Positions 1 through 8,561 of a DNA stretch of 34,190 nt are shown here, one piece after another. Made by a program: the position numbers and the translations under genes. Location of the stretch: contig CAXYVG010000035.1 in assembly GCA_964292325.1 (NCBI GenBank), positions 1-34,190 on the forward strand, read 5' to 3'. The stretch's first letter is position 1, and each line of letters begins with the position of its first letter. The notes beneath the pieces were generated by a model, which did not search any database, had not been told where the DNA came from, and saw only the letters and a list, made by a program, of their open reading frames with translations. This DNA comes from CTSoil-075 sp964292325. Lineage in GTDB: Bacteria; Bacillota; Negativicutes; DSM-13327.

Positions 1-30
1 ATTTGCTGAACTAGCAGGGCTTTTTTATCT
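1..30 (+). terminator. probable 3' half of an upstream terminator
   Basis: The window opens with a GCAGGGC-like arm followed by a run of six T. That is what the right arm and U tract of an intrinsic terminator look like, but the matching left arm would lie outside the window. Only a weak 4-bp stem (TGCT/AGCA) is visible inside it. The rest of the stretch up to base 217 is AT-rich and shows no gene. Confidence 0.3.
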
Positions 31-233
31 TATTTTACTGCAAAACTCAGGATATAATTCACAAACTATATCGTACCTATCATAACAATGTTTCATTTAT
101 GTTTATCATTTTTTTCACAACCAATGTGATATATCATAAGATCCTGCAATATTTCTTCTCTATCCTGGCAGGGATTACGTAATATCTATTGAATATACAT
201 AGGTTAGAATTTTTCAAAAAGAGGTGTTAGAAT

Positions 234-1103
234 TTGTATAATATAGGTATTTTGCAACTTACACAGAATTTAGATGATGCGGTTCATGGTTTTAAAACTG
301 GTCTAAAACAACTTGATATTACCGCTCAATTTCATTATCTTAATGCAGATGGGAATGTAGACCTACTCCCAAAACTAGCCACTGAACTCGCTGAAAAAAA
401 AGTAGACCTAATCTTTGCCTGCTCTACACCAGCAGCCAAAGCCGCCATTAACCTTGATGCTACGATTCCAGTTGTCTTTACACCTGTTTTTGATCCAGTA
501 GGCTCAGGCTTAGTGGATAGCCTATCCTTACCTAACGGCAAAGCTACAGGGGTATCAGGAATGGTCATGGCAGATGCGAAAATCGCTTTTATTAGTCGTT
601 TACTACCAACTGCCCACACCATCGGCATGCTCTATCATATTGCTGATAACAATTCTGCTGTGGAAGTTGAGAACTTTCATAAACTGGTCGGCTCTTTATA
701 TGATATCGTGGATATTCCCGTGAAACAGGCTGAAGATTTATCCAATCTGCCTGATCTCTTACCTACTACAATTGATGCCTTATTTTTACCCATTGGCCAA
801 ATAGTCGAAGAAAATTTCCCTACTATTGCCTATTATACAGATACCATTAATTTACCAATTATTGCATCTCATCCACCGAATGTATCGGCAGGTGCAATTG
901 GTGCTTTAGTTGCCAATCATTATCAATTAGGCGTCGAATGTGCTAAAAAGTCTGCTGAAATTTTAGGCGGAAAATTGCCAGGAAACATACCAGTTGATAT
1001 CGTCAAAGCACCTGAAATTGTATTGAATCTCTTTGCAGCACAAAATCTAGGGCTCAATCTACCTGCAGATTTAATCGCTGAAGCAAGTGAAGTTTTCGAA
1101 TAA
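234..1103 (+). CDS. ABC-type substrate-binding protein (TrpX/PF04392-like) without signal peptide
   Basis: The 289-residue protein resembles the periplasmic binding proteins of the TrpX/YtgA type (ABC_sub_bind family), which normally capture a small ligand outside the cell for an ABC importer. The family pattern is visible from residue 2: a first beta strand (NIGILQLTQN), then VDLIFACSTPAAKAA, IPVVFTPVFDPVGSGLV, GVSG and a GALVANHYQLG region near the C terminus. The start is a TTG 7 nt after GAGGTG, and an in-frame TAG lies 6 nt upstream, so no signal peptide or lipobox can be added. Homologues usually carry about 25-40 extra N-terminal residues for export. No permease or ATPase gene follows; the next gene, 30 nt downstream, is the U32 family protein. 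It is therefore probably a cytoplasmic ligand-binding protein, which is inference; the ligand is unknown. Confidence 0.8.
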   Translation: MYNIGILQLTQNLDDAVHGFKTGLKQLDITAQFHYLNADGNVDLLPKLATELAEKKVDLIFACSTPAAKAAINLDATIPVVFTPVFDPVGSGLVDSLSLPNGKATGVSGMVMADAKIAFISRLLPTAHTIGMLYHIADNNSAVEVENFHKLVGSLYDIVDIPVKQAEDLSNLPDLLPTTIDALFLPIGQIVEENFPTIAYYTDTINLPIIASHPPNVSAGAIGALVANHYQLGVECAKKSAEILGGKLPGNIPVDIVKAPEIVLNLFAAQNLGLNLPADLIAEASEVFE

Positions 1104-1133
1104 AAGATTGATTAATTTTCTGGAGATGAAAAC

Positions 1134-3074
1134 ATGATATTAACAAACAAATCTGTGGAGCTACTAGCTCCTGTTGGTACTTGGGATGTATTAGAAGCCG
1201 CAATTGAAGCTGGAGCTGATGCCGTTTACCTTGGCGGAAAAAGCTTTAATATGCGTATGTTTAGAACCAATGCAAATTTTGATGACGAAATGCTAGCTAA
1301 GGCTATTCAGTACGCTCATAGTCATAATGTCCATTTACATGTGACGGTAAATAATTTGATTACAGATGGCGAAATCGATAAGATGCGTTCTTATCTAAAA
1401 CTTCTGGAAGAAATTAAACCAGATGCCTTGATTGTACAAGATTTAGCAGTCCTAGAATTAGCCCGTGAAATGAATCTTAGCATTCCTCTTCATGCTTCGA
1501 TTATGATGAATACTCATAATGAACATTCCATACGTACACTACAAACATATGGCATTAATCGCGTTGTCGTAAACCGAGAAATGTCCTTTTCCCAGCTTTC
1601 CCTATTGAAAGAACGTACAGGTATCGAAGTAGAGTACTTTATTCACGGAGATATGTGCATTTCCCACAGTGGTCAATGCCTCCACTCAGGAGTCGTCTTT
1701 GGGCAAAGTTCCAATCGCGGACGTTGCTTAAAACCTTGCCGTTGGCCCTATGAGTTTGTCGATATGGCAACAGGGATCCCTGTAAAGGATCAAGATCCTG
1801 GTCCGTATAAACTAGCTATGAAAGATATGTGCTTATATATGCATTTGCCAGAGCTCATTCAGGCCGGTGTAACTTCGTTTAAAATTGAAGGAAGGATGCG
1901 TACTGCTGATTTTGTTAAAAACATTGTTGGGGTCTACCGACGCGCAATTGACCGCTATATTGCCGATCCTACCGGTTATACACCAAACTTAAAAGATTGG
2001 AATGATTTACAAAATGGTCGGGCTAGAGACTTTTCTACCTGCTATGCATTTGGTAATCCCGGTGCAAATTCAATTGGTTATTTAGGAAAACGCGAACCCC
2101 GCTTTTTCAGTCAGGCAGTCCGTGAAGCCAATATGATTACGCCGATTGAGATAAAAGAACCCCCATCACCAGAGCAAACAACAAAACTCGCCGTGCGTGT
2201 TGCCGATTTACCGTCGCTACGTGCCGCTTGCCAAAATGGTGCCAATACGATTTATTTGGGGGGCGAGGCATGTAAACCATCCATTCCTTGGACTCTAGAG
2301 GCGATTGCAGAGGCAATCAAAGAAGCAGGTCAATATAACAGTAACGTTATTGTGGCAACACCTCGCATTACAATGGAGAGAGAATGCAGTGAATTAGAAC
2401 AATTTTTTACTAGTATGAATACCATAAAACCTGCGGGTTTACTGGTTAGCAATATAGGTGCACTCACTTTAGCTCGCAAATTTTCTAGCTTACCAATACA
2501 AGCTGACTTCTCTTTTAATATCTTTAATCATTTATCTGCTACATTACTAAAAGATAACGGCGCCAGCACAGCTACTGTTTCTCTTGAAGCAACTCACGGA
2601 CAAATTATAAAACTCGCCAAAAACAGCATCATACCAATCGAAATGATTGTCCATGGCTCACTTCCAGCAATGATTACCGATCACTCGATCCCTATGGCGC
2701 TCCTAGATAACCACCCTTATCAAACGTATGACCAGGCACTCGATACACGCCAATATGCTTTACTTGATACTGCTGGTCAGCAGCATCCTATCATGATGGA
2801 TCAGTATGGTCGTAGTCATATTCTATTTGCGAAAGACTTATGCTTACTACCTCATCTTGCATCATTATCGAGTGTTCAGCAGTACCGCATTGAGGGTCAG
2901 TATTATACTCCTGAACTAATCGGTTTGGTTACAGCCATTTATCGCCAAGAATTAGATAAAATAAAGGCTCAGCAAGCAGACTACCAATTTGATGCTGTGC
3001 AATTAGAAAAACTAGTTGCTGCCAGTCCACGCAAACTCGGACTTGGTGCTTTTCGTTACCGCATGTCACGGTAA
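1134..3074 (+). CDS. U32 family peptidase / RlhA-TrhP-type RNA hydroxylation protein
   Basis: This 646-residue U32-family protein has a first TIM-barrel-like half (ELLAPVG, then a GADAVYLGG repeat) and carries the U32 signature around residues 168-182 (EYFIHGDMC...GQC). Cys175, Cys182, Cys198 and Cys202 match the four cysteines that hold an iron-sulfur cluster in this family. A second half from about residue 350 repeats the fold (NGANTIYLGG) but has lost the cysteines: the equivalent of the signature reads EMIVHGSLPAM. The length and two-half design resemble E. coli RlhA (YdcP), which hydroxylates a 23S rRNA cytidine. TrhP-type homologues act in tRNA uridine hydroxylation using prephenate. 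Older annotations call the family collagenase-like peptidase. It follows the substrate-binding gene by 30 nt and probably shares its transcript. Family is certain; substrate is not. Confidence 0.88.
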   Translation: MILTNKSVELLAPVGTWDVLEAAIEAGADAVYLGGKSFNMRMFRTNANFDDEMLAKAIQYAHSHNVHLHVTVNNLITDGEIDKMRSYLKLLEEIKPDALIVQDLAVLELAREMNLSIPLHASIMMNTHNEHSIRTLQTYGINRVVVNREMSFSQLSLLKERTGIEVEYFIHGDMCISHSGQCLHSGVVFGQSSNRGRCLKPCRWPYEFVDMATGIPVKDQDPGPYKLAMKDMCLYMHLPELIQAGVTSFKIEGRMRTADFVKNIVGVYRRAIDRYIADPTGYTPNLKDWNDLQNGRARDFSTCYAFGNPGANSIGYLGKREPRFFSQAVREANMITPIEIKEPPSPEQTTKLAVRVADLPSLRAACQNGANTIYLGGEACKPSIPWTLEAIAEAIKEAGQYNSNVIVATPRITMERECSELEQFFTSMNTIKPAGLLVSNIGALTLARKFSSLPIQADFSFNIFNHLSATLLKDNGASTATVSLEATHGQIIKLAKNSIIPIEMIVHGSLPAMITDHSIPMALLDNHPYQTYDQALDTRQYALLDTAGQQHPIMMDQYGRSHILFAKDLCLLPHLASLSSVQQYRIEGQYYTPELIGLVTAIYRQELDKIKAQQADYQFDAVQLEKLVAASPRKLGLGAFRYRMSR

Positions 3075-3126
3075 ACCACCCATCATTTATTCTTCATTCA
3101 TAACATATGGAAAGGCGGGATGATTC

Positions 3127-4425
3127 TTGCATACTTATATTGGACCTGAAGAAATTTTGCGTAAAAAAAAGGAATATTTAATTCCTTGTGTATATCACTT
3201 TTATAATGAACCGATGCAACTCGTACGTGGCGAAATGCAATATTTATATGACTCAACAGGCAAACAATATCTAGATTGCTTGGCTGGCATCTCTGTCATG
3301 AATTGCGGGCACTGCAATCCCGAGATTACCAAAGCCATTTGTGAGCAGGTCAATACCTTGCAACATACATGCGCTATCTATTTAACGGAAAACATCGTAA
3401 ATTTAGCTGAAAAATTAGCCGAAATCACACCTGGTAGATTACAAAAAACATTTTTTTGTTCTACCGGTAGTGAAGCAAATGAAGGAGCTGCTTTGCTCGC
3501 CTCTTTATATACAGGGCAATCCGAATTCATTAGCTTACGTCAAGGTCTACATGGACGCACAAAACTCGGAATGAGCCTAACAGGTCTTACTATGTGGCGT
3601 ACCGATAACACCCCTGTAGGAGGCATCAGCTTTGCTCCTAATGCCTATTGCTATCGTTGCCCTTATCATAGTTCTTACCCTGAATGCGATCTAGCCTGCG
3701 CCAATGAAATTGAAACCATTATCAAAACTACAACTTCTGGAAAAGTAGCTGCTATGTTTGCTGAACCAATTCAAGGAAATGGTGGCATTATTACTCCACC
3801 GCTCGCTTACTTTAAACGTGTCAAAGAAATTTTAGATCGCTATGGTATTCTCCTCATTATTGACGAAGTCCAAACTGGATTTGGTCGTACTGGAAAAATG
3901 TTTGCGATCGAACATTATGATGTAGAACCCGATATTATGACCGTCGCGAAAGCGTTAGGCAACGGTGTACCTGTTGGAGCATTTATTACTAGAGCCGAAA
4001 TCGCCGATGTTTATACCCGTCCTGGTGCTTCTACCCTCGGTGGTAACCCGGTGACATCCGTTGGGAGTCTCGCTACATTACAATATATTACCAATAACGA
4101 TCTACCAGCTAGATCAGCCAAGCTTGGCAAACGCTTAAAAGACGGTCTACTGACGTTACAACAAAAATATCCTCTGATTGGTGACGTACGTGGCCTTGGC
4201 TTAATGCTAGGTGCAGAACTAGTCCATACCAACAAAGTACCAGCTATAGCCGAGACAGATATCATTCTTGAAAAATTGAAAGATCGTGGCTTTCTAGTGG
4301 GTAAAAATGGTCCTAACCGCAATATTTTAGGCTTCCAACCACCACTGGTCATTACAGAAAATGATATTGACAATCTTCTAAACAACTTAGATGATGTCCT
4401 ATACTCTGTAACTACATCATTATAA
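3127..4425 (+). CDS. class III PLP-dependent aminotransferase (AGXT2-like)
   Basis: A 432-residue fold-type I aminotransferase of class III. CSTGSEANEGA (about 111-121) binds PLP phosphate, IIDEVQTGFGRTG (about 244-256) holds Asp246, which contacts the pyridine nitrogen, and the Schiff-base lysine is Lys275 in TVAKALGNGVPVGAF. A cysteine-rich insert (CYRCPY...YPECDLAC, residues 175-191) is typical of the alanine-glyoxylate/beta-alanine-pyruvate subgroup annotated as aspartate aminotransferase family. Related enzymes use alanine, beta-alanine, GABA or ornithine-type donors; the sequence alone does not decide. The start is TTG, 7 nt after GGCGGG; a nearby ATG at 3120 is out of frame and stops after nine codons. 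The gene ends tail to tail with the minus-strand membrane protein, the two stop codons overlapping in TTATAA. Confidence 0.9.
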   Translation: MHTYIGPEEILRKKKEYLIPCVYHFYNEPMQLVRGEMQYLYDSTGKQYLDCLAGISVMNCGHCNPEITKAICEQVNTLQHTCAIYLTENIVNLAEKLAEITPGRLQKTFFCSTGSEANEGAALLASLYTGQSEFISLRQGLHGRTKLGMSLTGLTMWRTDNTPVGGISFAPNAYCYRCPYHSSYPECDLACANEIETIIKTTTSGKVAAMFAEPIQGNGGIITPPLAYFKRVKEILDRYGILLIIDEVQTGFGRTGKMFAIEHYDVEPDIMTVAKALGNGVPVGAFITRAEIADVYTRPGASTLGGNPVTSVGSLATLQYITNNDLPARSAKLGKRLKDGLLTLQQKYPLIGDVRGLGLMLGAELVHTNKVPAIAETDIILEKLKDRGFLVGKNGPNRNILGFQPPLVITENDIDNLLNNLDDVLYSVTTSL

Positions 4426-4704
4426 TCCACGTATGGAACTTGTTGGGCGTACCCTTTTCGTGGTGCGTCCAGCTTTTTGTATACCGAAAACAGGAACGTA
4501 CTGCCTCTCTTCCTTACCTGTTAGATTTCTACCATGAGCAATAAAAGAAAATACAGCCATCAGAGCCCATATCCCTACAAATATTCTTCCTGCAGGCGAT
4601 ACGATCAAATCAGGTATAGACAAGAAAAATACTACAAGCATCGCTGATAACACGATTAAACTAATCAACGAACCAAATGTATTTATTTTCTTTTTTAAAA
4701 ACAT
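4420..4704 (-). CDS. small two-TM membrane protein, unknown function
   Basis: The 94-residue protein belongs to no family I recognise. Two hydrophobic segments are clear, about residues 11-31 (FGSLISLIVLSAM...) and 37-56 (GRIFVGIWALMAVFSFIAHG), followed by a basic cytoplasm-like tail rich in Arg, Lys and Thr. A strong ribosome binding site, GAGGAGGT, stands 8 nt before the ATG, and the gene has its own upstream region facing the 5'-nucleotidase, so I take it as real. Its stop codon overlaps that of the convergent aminotransferase. The last 25 or so codons also hold a hairpin that looks like the terminator for the opposite strand. Confidence 0.75.
   Translation of the reverse strand: MFLKKKINTFGSLISLIVLSAMLVVFFLSIPDLIVSPAGRIFVGIWALMAVFSFIAHGRNLTGKEERQYVPVFGIQKAGRTTKRVRPTSSIRGL
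4444..4478 (+). terminator. candidate terminator of the aminotransferase, inside the opposing gene
   Basis: A 10-bp stem with wobble pairs (TGGGCGTACC at 4444-4453, GGTGCGTCCA at 4462-4471) around an 8-nt loop is followed by CTTTTTG. It lies about 19 nt after the aminotransferase stop codon, in the right place for intrinsic termination of the + transcript. The same bases encode the basic C-terminal tail of the minus-strand membrane protein. Confidence 0.5.
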
Positions 4705-4819
4705 ATTGATAAACCTCCTCTTATGTCAATACCGCTAGCAATCAGTCTAGTAGTTTAATATATTCCTTATCATACGTAAATATAACCAATACTATGTAAA
4801 TTTATTAATGGAGGCAACA

Positions 4820-6403
4820 ATGAATCGATTTTTAGTGAAACATTACATACTATATATCATGCTATCTCTATTCTTTTCCTGTACCTTACTGACTCATTCT
4901 GTCGCACTCGCTACCGAATCTGCCGATATCATACCTTTGCAAATTCTTACGATCAATGATTTTCATGGCACTTTAGCAGAAAATGCAAAAAATCCTGGAG
5001 CTGCTAAACTTGCCCAGTATATAAAAGATAAGAAAAAAGAGAACCCGAGTGGCACACTCATCGTAAGTGCCGGTGATATGTTCCAAGGTAGCCCCGACTC
5101 GAATCTTCTATATGGAAAAACAGTTGTCAAAATGATGAATGCCATTGGCTTTGATGCCATGACAATCGGCAATCATGAATTTGATTGGGGCGTAGCAATT
5201 TTAAAACAACGTATCGCTCAATCAAACTTCCCCTATCTCTCTGCCAATATTACCGATAAAAGCACAGGTACGTTAGCTGATTTTGTCAAACCATATGCGA
5301 TTTTCGAGCGAAATGGCATTAAAATTGCCATCATTGGCCTGACTACCCCTGAAACAGCATATAAAGCGAGTGGTAAAGTCGTATCGGCCTATCAATTCGA
5401 AGACCCCACTACCATCGTCAATTCTCTTGTACCAAAGCTTAAACAACAAGGAGCCGACATCATCATCATCTTGTCTCATCTAGGCAGTATGATGGATCAA
5501 GCGACTGGGAAAATAACAGGTGAAGCTGCCGATCTAGCAATGACTACTAATGGGATTGATGCCATTATATCAGGGCACTCTCATCAAGTCGTTTCTGGAA
5601 TGGTCAATCACGTACCAATTGTACAAGCTAGTTATTGGGGCCGAGCAGTTGGCACAATTCATATATCGTATAATAAAAGTACAAAAAAAATAATGTCCTC
5701 TAGTGCTAGTACTGCAATATTACCTATTCAGAAGCTAACTGCTGATCCCCAAGTAAAAACCATTCTCGATCAGGTACAAACAGAAACTGCACCAATTAAA
5801 AATACAATCTTAGGGCGAACGATACATGAACTAGGGCATAATCGGGATGTACAAGAAGTATCCCTTCTTGGTCAATGGACAACCGATATCATGCGAAGTG
5901 CCACGAATGCCGACATAGCCTTTCAAAATGCTGGCGGTATTAGAACAAACATTGCTGCTGGCAATATTACATTAGGTAACCTTTATGAAGTATTTCCATT
6001 TGATAATACGTTAGTTACAATGGAAATGACAGGTGCGCAAATCATGAAACTCCTTGAATATGGCATACAAAATAACAACATTGGAATGGTTCAATTTTCC
6101 GGCATTAAAATAGTCTATAATCAAGATCAAACCGCCGAGCAACGCATCCACGTCACGCTACTGGATGGTAATCCCCTTGACCTTACCCGAACCTATAAAG
6201 TAGTTACAAATGACTTCCTGGCTGCAGGTGGGGACAAATTTACGATGTTTAAAGAAGGTAATAACCAAACAGATACCAATATACCACTACGAGATATATG
6301 CGTTATGTTTATTAACAAATTAAAAACGATCGACTATAACGGAGATGACCGTTTCATCAAAATCAAATCACTCTCTCTAAGTGCGTTACCCAAATCTGCA
6401 TAG
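4820..6403 (+). CDS. exported 5'-nucleotidase / UshA-like metallophosphatase
   Basis: A secreted two-domain nucleotidase that would hydrolyse extracytoplasmic nucleotides so that nucleosides and phosphate can be taken up. The N terminus is a signal peptide ending in SVALA before TES. The metallophosphatase domain shows ILTINDFHG, SAGDMFQGSP, IGNHEFDWG, ILSHLG and ISGHSHQ, giving the two-metal site. The C-terminal 5'-nucleotidase domain has FQNAGGIRTNI, the conserved EVFPFDNTLV and VVTNDFLAAGGD. The length is typical of the family. An upstream ATG at 4808 is in frame, but its own sequence supplies the GGAGG that stands 5 nt before the ATG at 4820, so 4820 is the better start. The upstream neighbour is divergent and the transcript ends in a strong hairpin at 6421-6465. 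Confidence 0.92.
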   Translation: MNRFLVKHYILYIMLSLFFSCTLLTHSVALATESADIIPLQILTINDFHGTLAENAKNPGAAKLAQYIKDKKKENPSGTLIVSAGDMFQGSPDSNLLYGKTVVKMMNAIGFDAMTIGNHEFDWGVAILKQRIAQSNFPYLSANITDKSTGTLADFVKPYAIFERNGIKIAIIGLTTPETAYKASGKVVSAYQFEDPTTIVNSLVPKLKQQGADIIIILSHLGSMMDQATGKITGEAADLAMTTNGIDAIISGHSHQVVSGMVNHVPIVQASYWGRAVGTIHISYNKSTKKIMSSSASTAILPIQKLTADPQVKTILDQVQTETAPIKNTILGRTIHELGHNRDVQEVSLLGQWTTDIMRSATNADIAFQNAGGIRTNIAAGNITLGNLYEVFPFDNTLVTMEMTGAQIMKLLEYGIQNNNIGMVQFSGIKIVYNQDQTAEQRIHVTLLDGNPLDLTRTYKVVTNDFLAAGGDKFTMFKEGNNQTDTNIPLRDICVMFINKLKTIDYNGDDRFIKIKSLSLSALPKSA

Positions 6404-6420
6404 AGAATATAAAATAAAAA

Positions 6421-6465
6421 AAGAGTTGTGTTCGAACTGCCGTAGCCAAGTTCAACACAACTCTT
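6421..6465. terminator. bidirectional terminator between 5'-nucleotidase and ilvE
   Basis: A 12-bp stem, AAGAGTTGTGTT against AACACAACTCTT, is extended inside by GAACT/AGTTC. It is flanked by A-rich sequence on the left and CTTTATTTT on the right, so each of the two convergent transcripts would end in a U tract; the minus-strand U tract is the longer. Confidence 0.85.
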
Positions 6466-6518
6466 CTTTATTTTACACTATACTATTTTCCGTCTAGAAT
6501 TAAATATATCCAAAAATT

Positions 6519-7544
6519 CTAGCGAATTACTTTAATCCATCCTGCTGGTGCTTCAATCCGTCCCATTTGGATGCCTACCAACGTTTCATAGAGTTTTTTG
6601 ATTACAGGTCCCATTTCGCTCATACCGCTTGGGAAACAAATCTCTTCTCCATGATCGACAATCTTTCCAACAGGCGAAATAACTGCTGCCGTACCGCATA
6701 ATCCGCATTCAGCAAAGTCTTTCAATTCATCCACAAGTACTTCTCTTTCTTCGACTTCCAATCCAAGATATTCTTTTGCAACATGTAGTAAAGAACGTCT
6801 GGTAATCGACGGCAAAATGCTCTCTGATTTAGGCGTTACAAGCTTATTATCTTTTGTTACAAAGATAAAGTTTGCACCGCCCGTCTCTTCCACTTTTGTT
6901 CTTGTTATCGGATCGAGAAACATATTTTCGTCAAAGCCTTCCGCATGGGCTGTGACAGAGGCATGAAGACTCATCGCATAGTTTAATCCGGCCTTAATAT
7001 GACCTGTTCCACGTGGTGCAGCCCGATCAAAATCAGTTATACGAAGAGTAAGTGGTCTCACGCCACCTTTAAAGTAAGGTCCAACAGGAGTCACAAAAAT
7101 TCTAAACTGATACTCCTCTGCAGGCTTTACACCGATTACTGAATTAGTTCCCATCATATACGGACGAATGTATAATGTAGCCCCTGAACCATAAGGCGGA
7201 ACATATGCCGCATTCGCTTCAACGGTTTTTACAACTGCGTCTATAAAACGTTCCTCTGGAAATATTGGCATTTCAAGTCTTCTGGCAGACTCCTCCATAC
7301 GTTTTCCATTTAGATCTGGGCGAAAGATTACGATGCGGCCATCTTCAGTAGTATAAGCCTTCATGCCTTCAAAACATGTCTGCGCATACTGGAAAACACA
7401 CGCACATTCATTTAATACAATATTTGCATCTGTAGTAAGCACACCCTCATCCCATGCACCATTCTTGTAATTAGAAACATATCTCTCCTCCGTAGATATA
7501 TAACCAAAGCCAAGATTCTCCCAATCCAATTGTTTCTTTTCCAT
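6519..7544 (-). CDS. ilvE: branched-chain amino acid aminotransferase
   Basis: A fold-type IV PLP enzyme that interconverts Leu, Ile and Val with their 2-oxo acids using 2-oxoglutarate/glutamate, the last step of branched-chain amino acid synthesis. Family marks include FGYISTEERYVSNY near the N terminus, YAQTCFEGMKAY, the Arg-rich region FRPDLNGKRM, the Schiff-base lysine in GTGHIKAGLNYAMSLHA, VEETGGANFIFV and the C-terminal ECGLCGTAAVISPVG. The length of 341 residues fits the larger bacterial BCATs. An in-frame ATG at 7559 exists, but GGAGG overlaps it and lies 8 nt before the ATG at 7544, which is therefore the start. It is transcribed alone behind a T-box leader with candidate isoleucine specifier and ends at the shared hairpin at 6421-6465. 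Confidence 0.95.
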   Translation of the reverse strand: MEKKQLDWENLGFGYISTEERYVSNYKNGAWDEGVLTTDANIVLNECACVFQYAQTCFEGMKAYTTEDGRIVIFRPDLNGKRMEESARRLEMPIFPEERFIDAVVKTVEANAAYVPPYGSGATLYIRPYMMGTNSVIGVKPAEEYQFRIFVTPVGPYFKGGVRPLTLRITDFDRAAPRGTGHIKAGLNYAMSLHASVTAHAEGFDENMFLDPITRTKVEETGGANFIFVTKDNKLVTPKSESILPSITRRSLLHVAKEYLGLEVEEREVLVDELKDFAECGLCGTAAVISPVGKIVDHGEEICFPSGMSEMGPVIKKLYETLVGIQMGRIEAPAGWIKVIR

Positions 7545-7581
7545 AATAATTGCCTCCATTCAACTGAATATATTTATTTAG

Positions 7582-7925
7582 TAATAAAAAATTAAACCTC
7601 TTGCCCCCCTACACAAAGGGGCAAGAGGTTACTCTCGCGATACCACCCTTATTATATCTAGTAATACATAAAAGCATATTACCTAGATACATCTCATCAA
7701 GTCTAACAACTTCAGCAATATAACGGTTGCACTCACAAGGAGCTGATTCCGGCGCAGCCTACTAAAATGTTCAGCTTTGCAGTTCAGGAATGACACTCGC
7801 ATCGTTTTGTTACCGGTTCACACCACCCACCGACTCTCTGAAACATACTACATGCAAATAGTTCCTTCATTACTTTTTAAGTTACAATATTAAATTTCGT
7901 TTAGAAAAACATTATTTTTTAAAGT
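7582..7925 (-). promoter_or_regulatory. T-box leader of ilvE, candidate specifier AUU (Ile)
   Basis: Read on the minus strand, the leader has the T-box sequence AGGGTGGTATCGCGAGAG (7632-7650), then a terminator (stem 7595-7630, AACCTCTTGCCCC with its complement, followed by a T tract at 7582-7593). Stem I is recognisable from the terminal loop GGGTGGTGTGA closed by TCGGT/ACCGG, and a CCGTTAT element lies downstream. The UGGU of the T-box bulge predicts a discriminator A, as in tRNA-Ile, -Leu and -Val. A helix TTGCAT (minus strand, 7852-7857) with ATGCGA (7797-7802) is followed after 5 nt by AUU at 7789-7791. The second T-box in this window has its UAC at the same 5-nt offset, which is why I propose AUU. 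Uncharged tRNA-Ile would favour read-through into ilvE. T-box identity is firm; the specifier is inference. Confidence 0.9.
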
Positions 7926-7931
7926 GATTCT

Positions 7932-7960
7932 ATCATACAACAAAAAAGATTATTTGTCAA
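7932..7960 (-). promoter_or_regulatory. sigma-A type promoter of the ilvE T-box transcript
   Basis: On the minus strand TTGACA (7955-7960) is separated by exactly 17 nt from TATGAT (7932-7937). This places the transcript start just before stem I of the T-box. Confidence 0.8.
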
Positions 7961-8089
7961 ACTAAACTTAATCCCATTATGCGACAAGAATCAATATCAT
8001 CCTGGGTAAAAACTCTACTATAGTGTATAATAATCATAAATTTTCTGCACTACTTAATTCAACATAGGTATTATTTAGCGATAGACAAT

Positions 8090-8124
8090 ATGATCTAAAA
8101 ATAATGACCATATTTTTAGATCAT
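8090..8124. repeat. perfect 14-bp inverted repeat at the end of the SepF-like gene
   Basis: ATGATCTAAAAATA (8090-8103) is repeated in inverted form at 8111-8124 around a 7-nt loop. The stop codon of the minus-strand SepF-like gene lies in one arm. No good U tract follows on either strand, so it is a poor standard terminator. The rest of 7961-8120 holds no gene that I can support. Confidence 0.6.
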
Positions 8125-8561
8125 AGAAACTTTCCTGATTGATTTTTAGGTTTTACATAAGCAGGAACAGAATATGCATATAATTCTTTATCTACATTTA
8201 CATTCGTAGGAACATATAAAAATATAGAATCCGTAATCCTATGGGAACTACCATCCATTACATAACAAACGCCATCCATAAAATCTTTAATTGCATACTG
8301 TAGCTCAGCCTCAACATCGGTAAGATTAATGACCAATGCAATTTTTGCTTTTAAATGATCCGCATATATGCGTACATCGCCATATTTCGCTGGGGTAACG
8401 ATCAACATTTTTAAACCCACTGATGGATTGGTATGTACCTGTAAATTCGTCTTCTTAGAACTACGAAGAGTAGTAACCTCTTCAATGAATTGTTCTTTTG
8501 TAGCCACTTCCTCTAGCGGCATCAAATAATTTGCCAACTTATCAATCATACTAAGTGCCAT
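8121..8561 (-). CDS. sepF: SepF-family (DUF552) cell division protein
   Basis: SepF binds the FtsZ C terminus and the membrane to organise the septal ring. The 146-residue protein has a variable N-terminal part, then the SepF core from about residue 50: LKMLIVTPAKYGDV, ADHLKAKIALVINLTDVE, a helix ending in KDFMDGVCYVMDGS and ITDSIFLYVPTNV. Canonical SepF starts with an amphipathic membrane helix of about 12 residues; here SMIDKLANYLMPLEEV could serve. The start ATG lies 9 nt after AGGAGG. The gene sits away from any division cluster, next to typA, so it may be a second copy beside a standard sepF elsewhere; that cannot be told from this window. Confidence 0.8.
   Translation of the reverse strand: MALSMIDKLANYLMPLEEVATKEQFIEEVTTLRSSKKTNLQVHTNPSVGLKMLIVTPAKYGDVRIYADHLKAKIALVINLTDVEAELQYAIKDFMDGVCYVMDGSSHRITDSIFLYVPTNVNVDKELYAYSVPAYVKPKNQSGKFL

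Noticed and set aside
335..628. 97-codon minus-strand frame in the substrate-binding protein gene
   Set aside because: Antisense shadow of a gene with clear family motifs.
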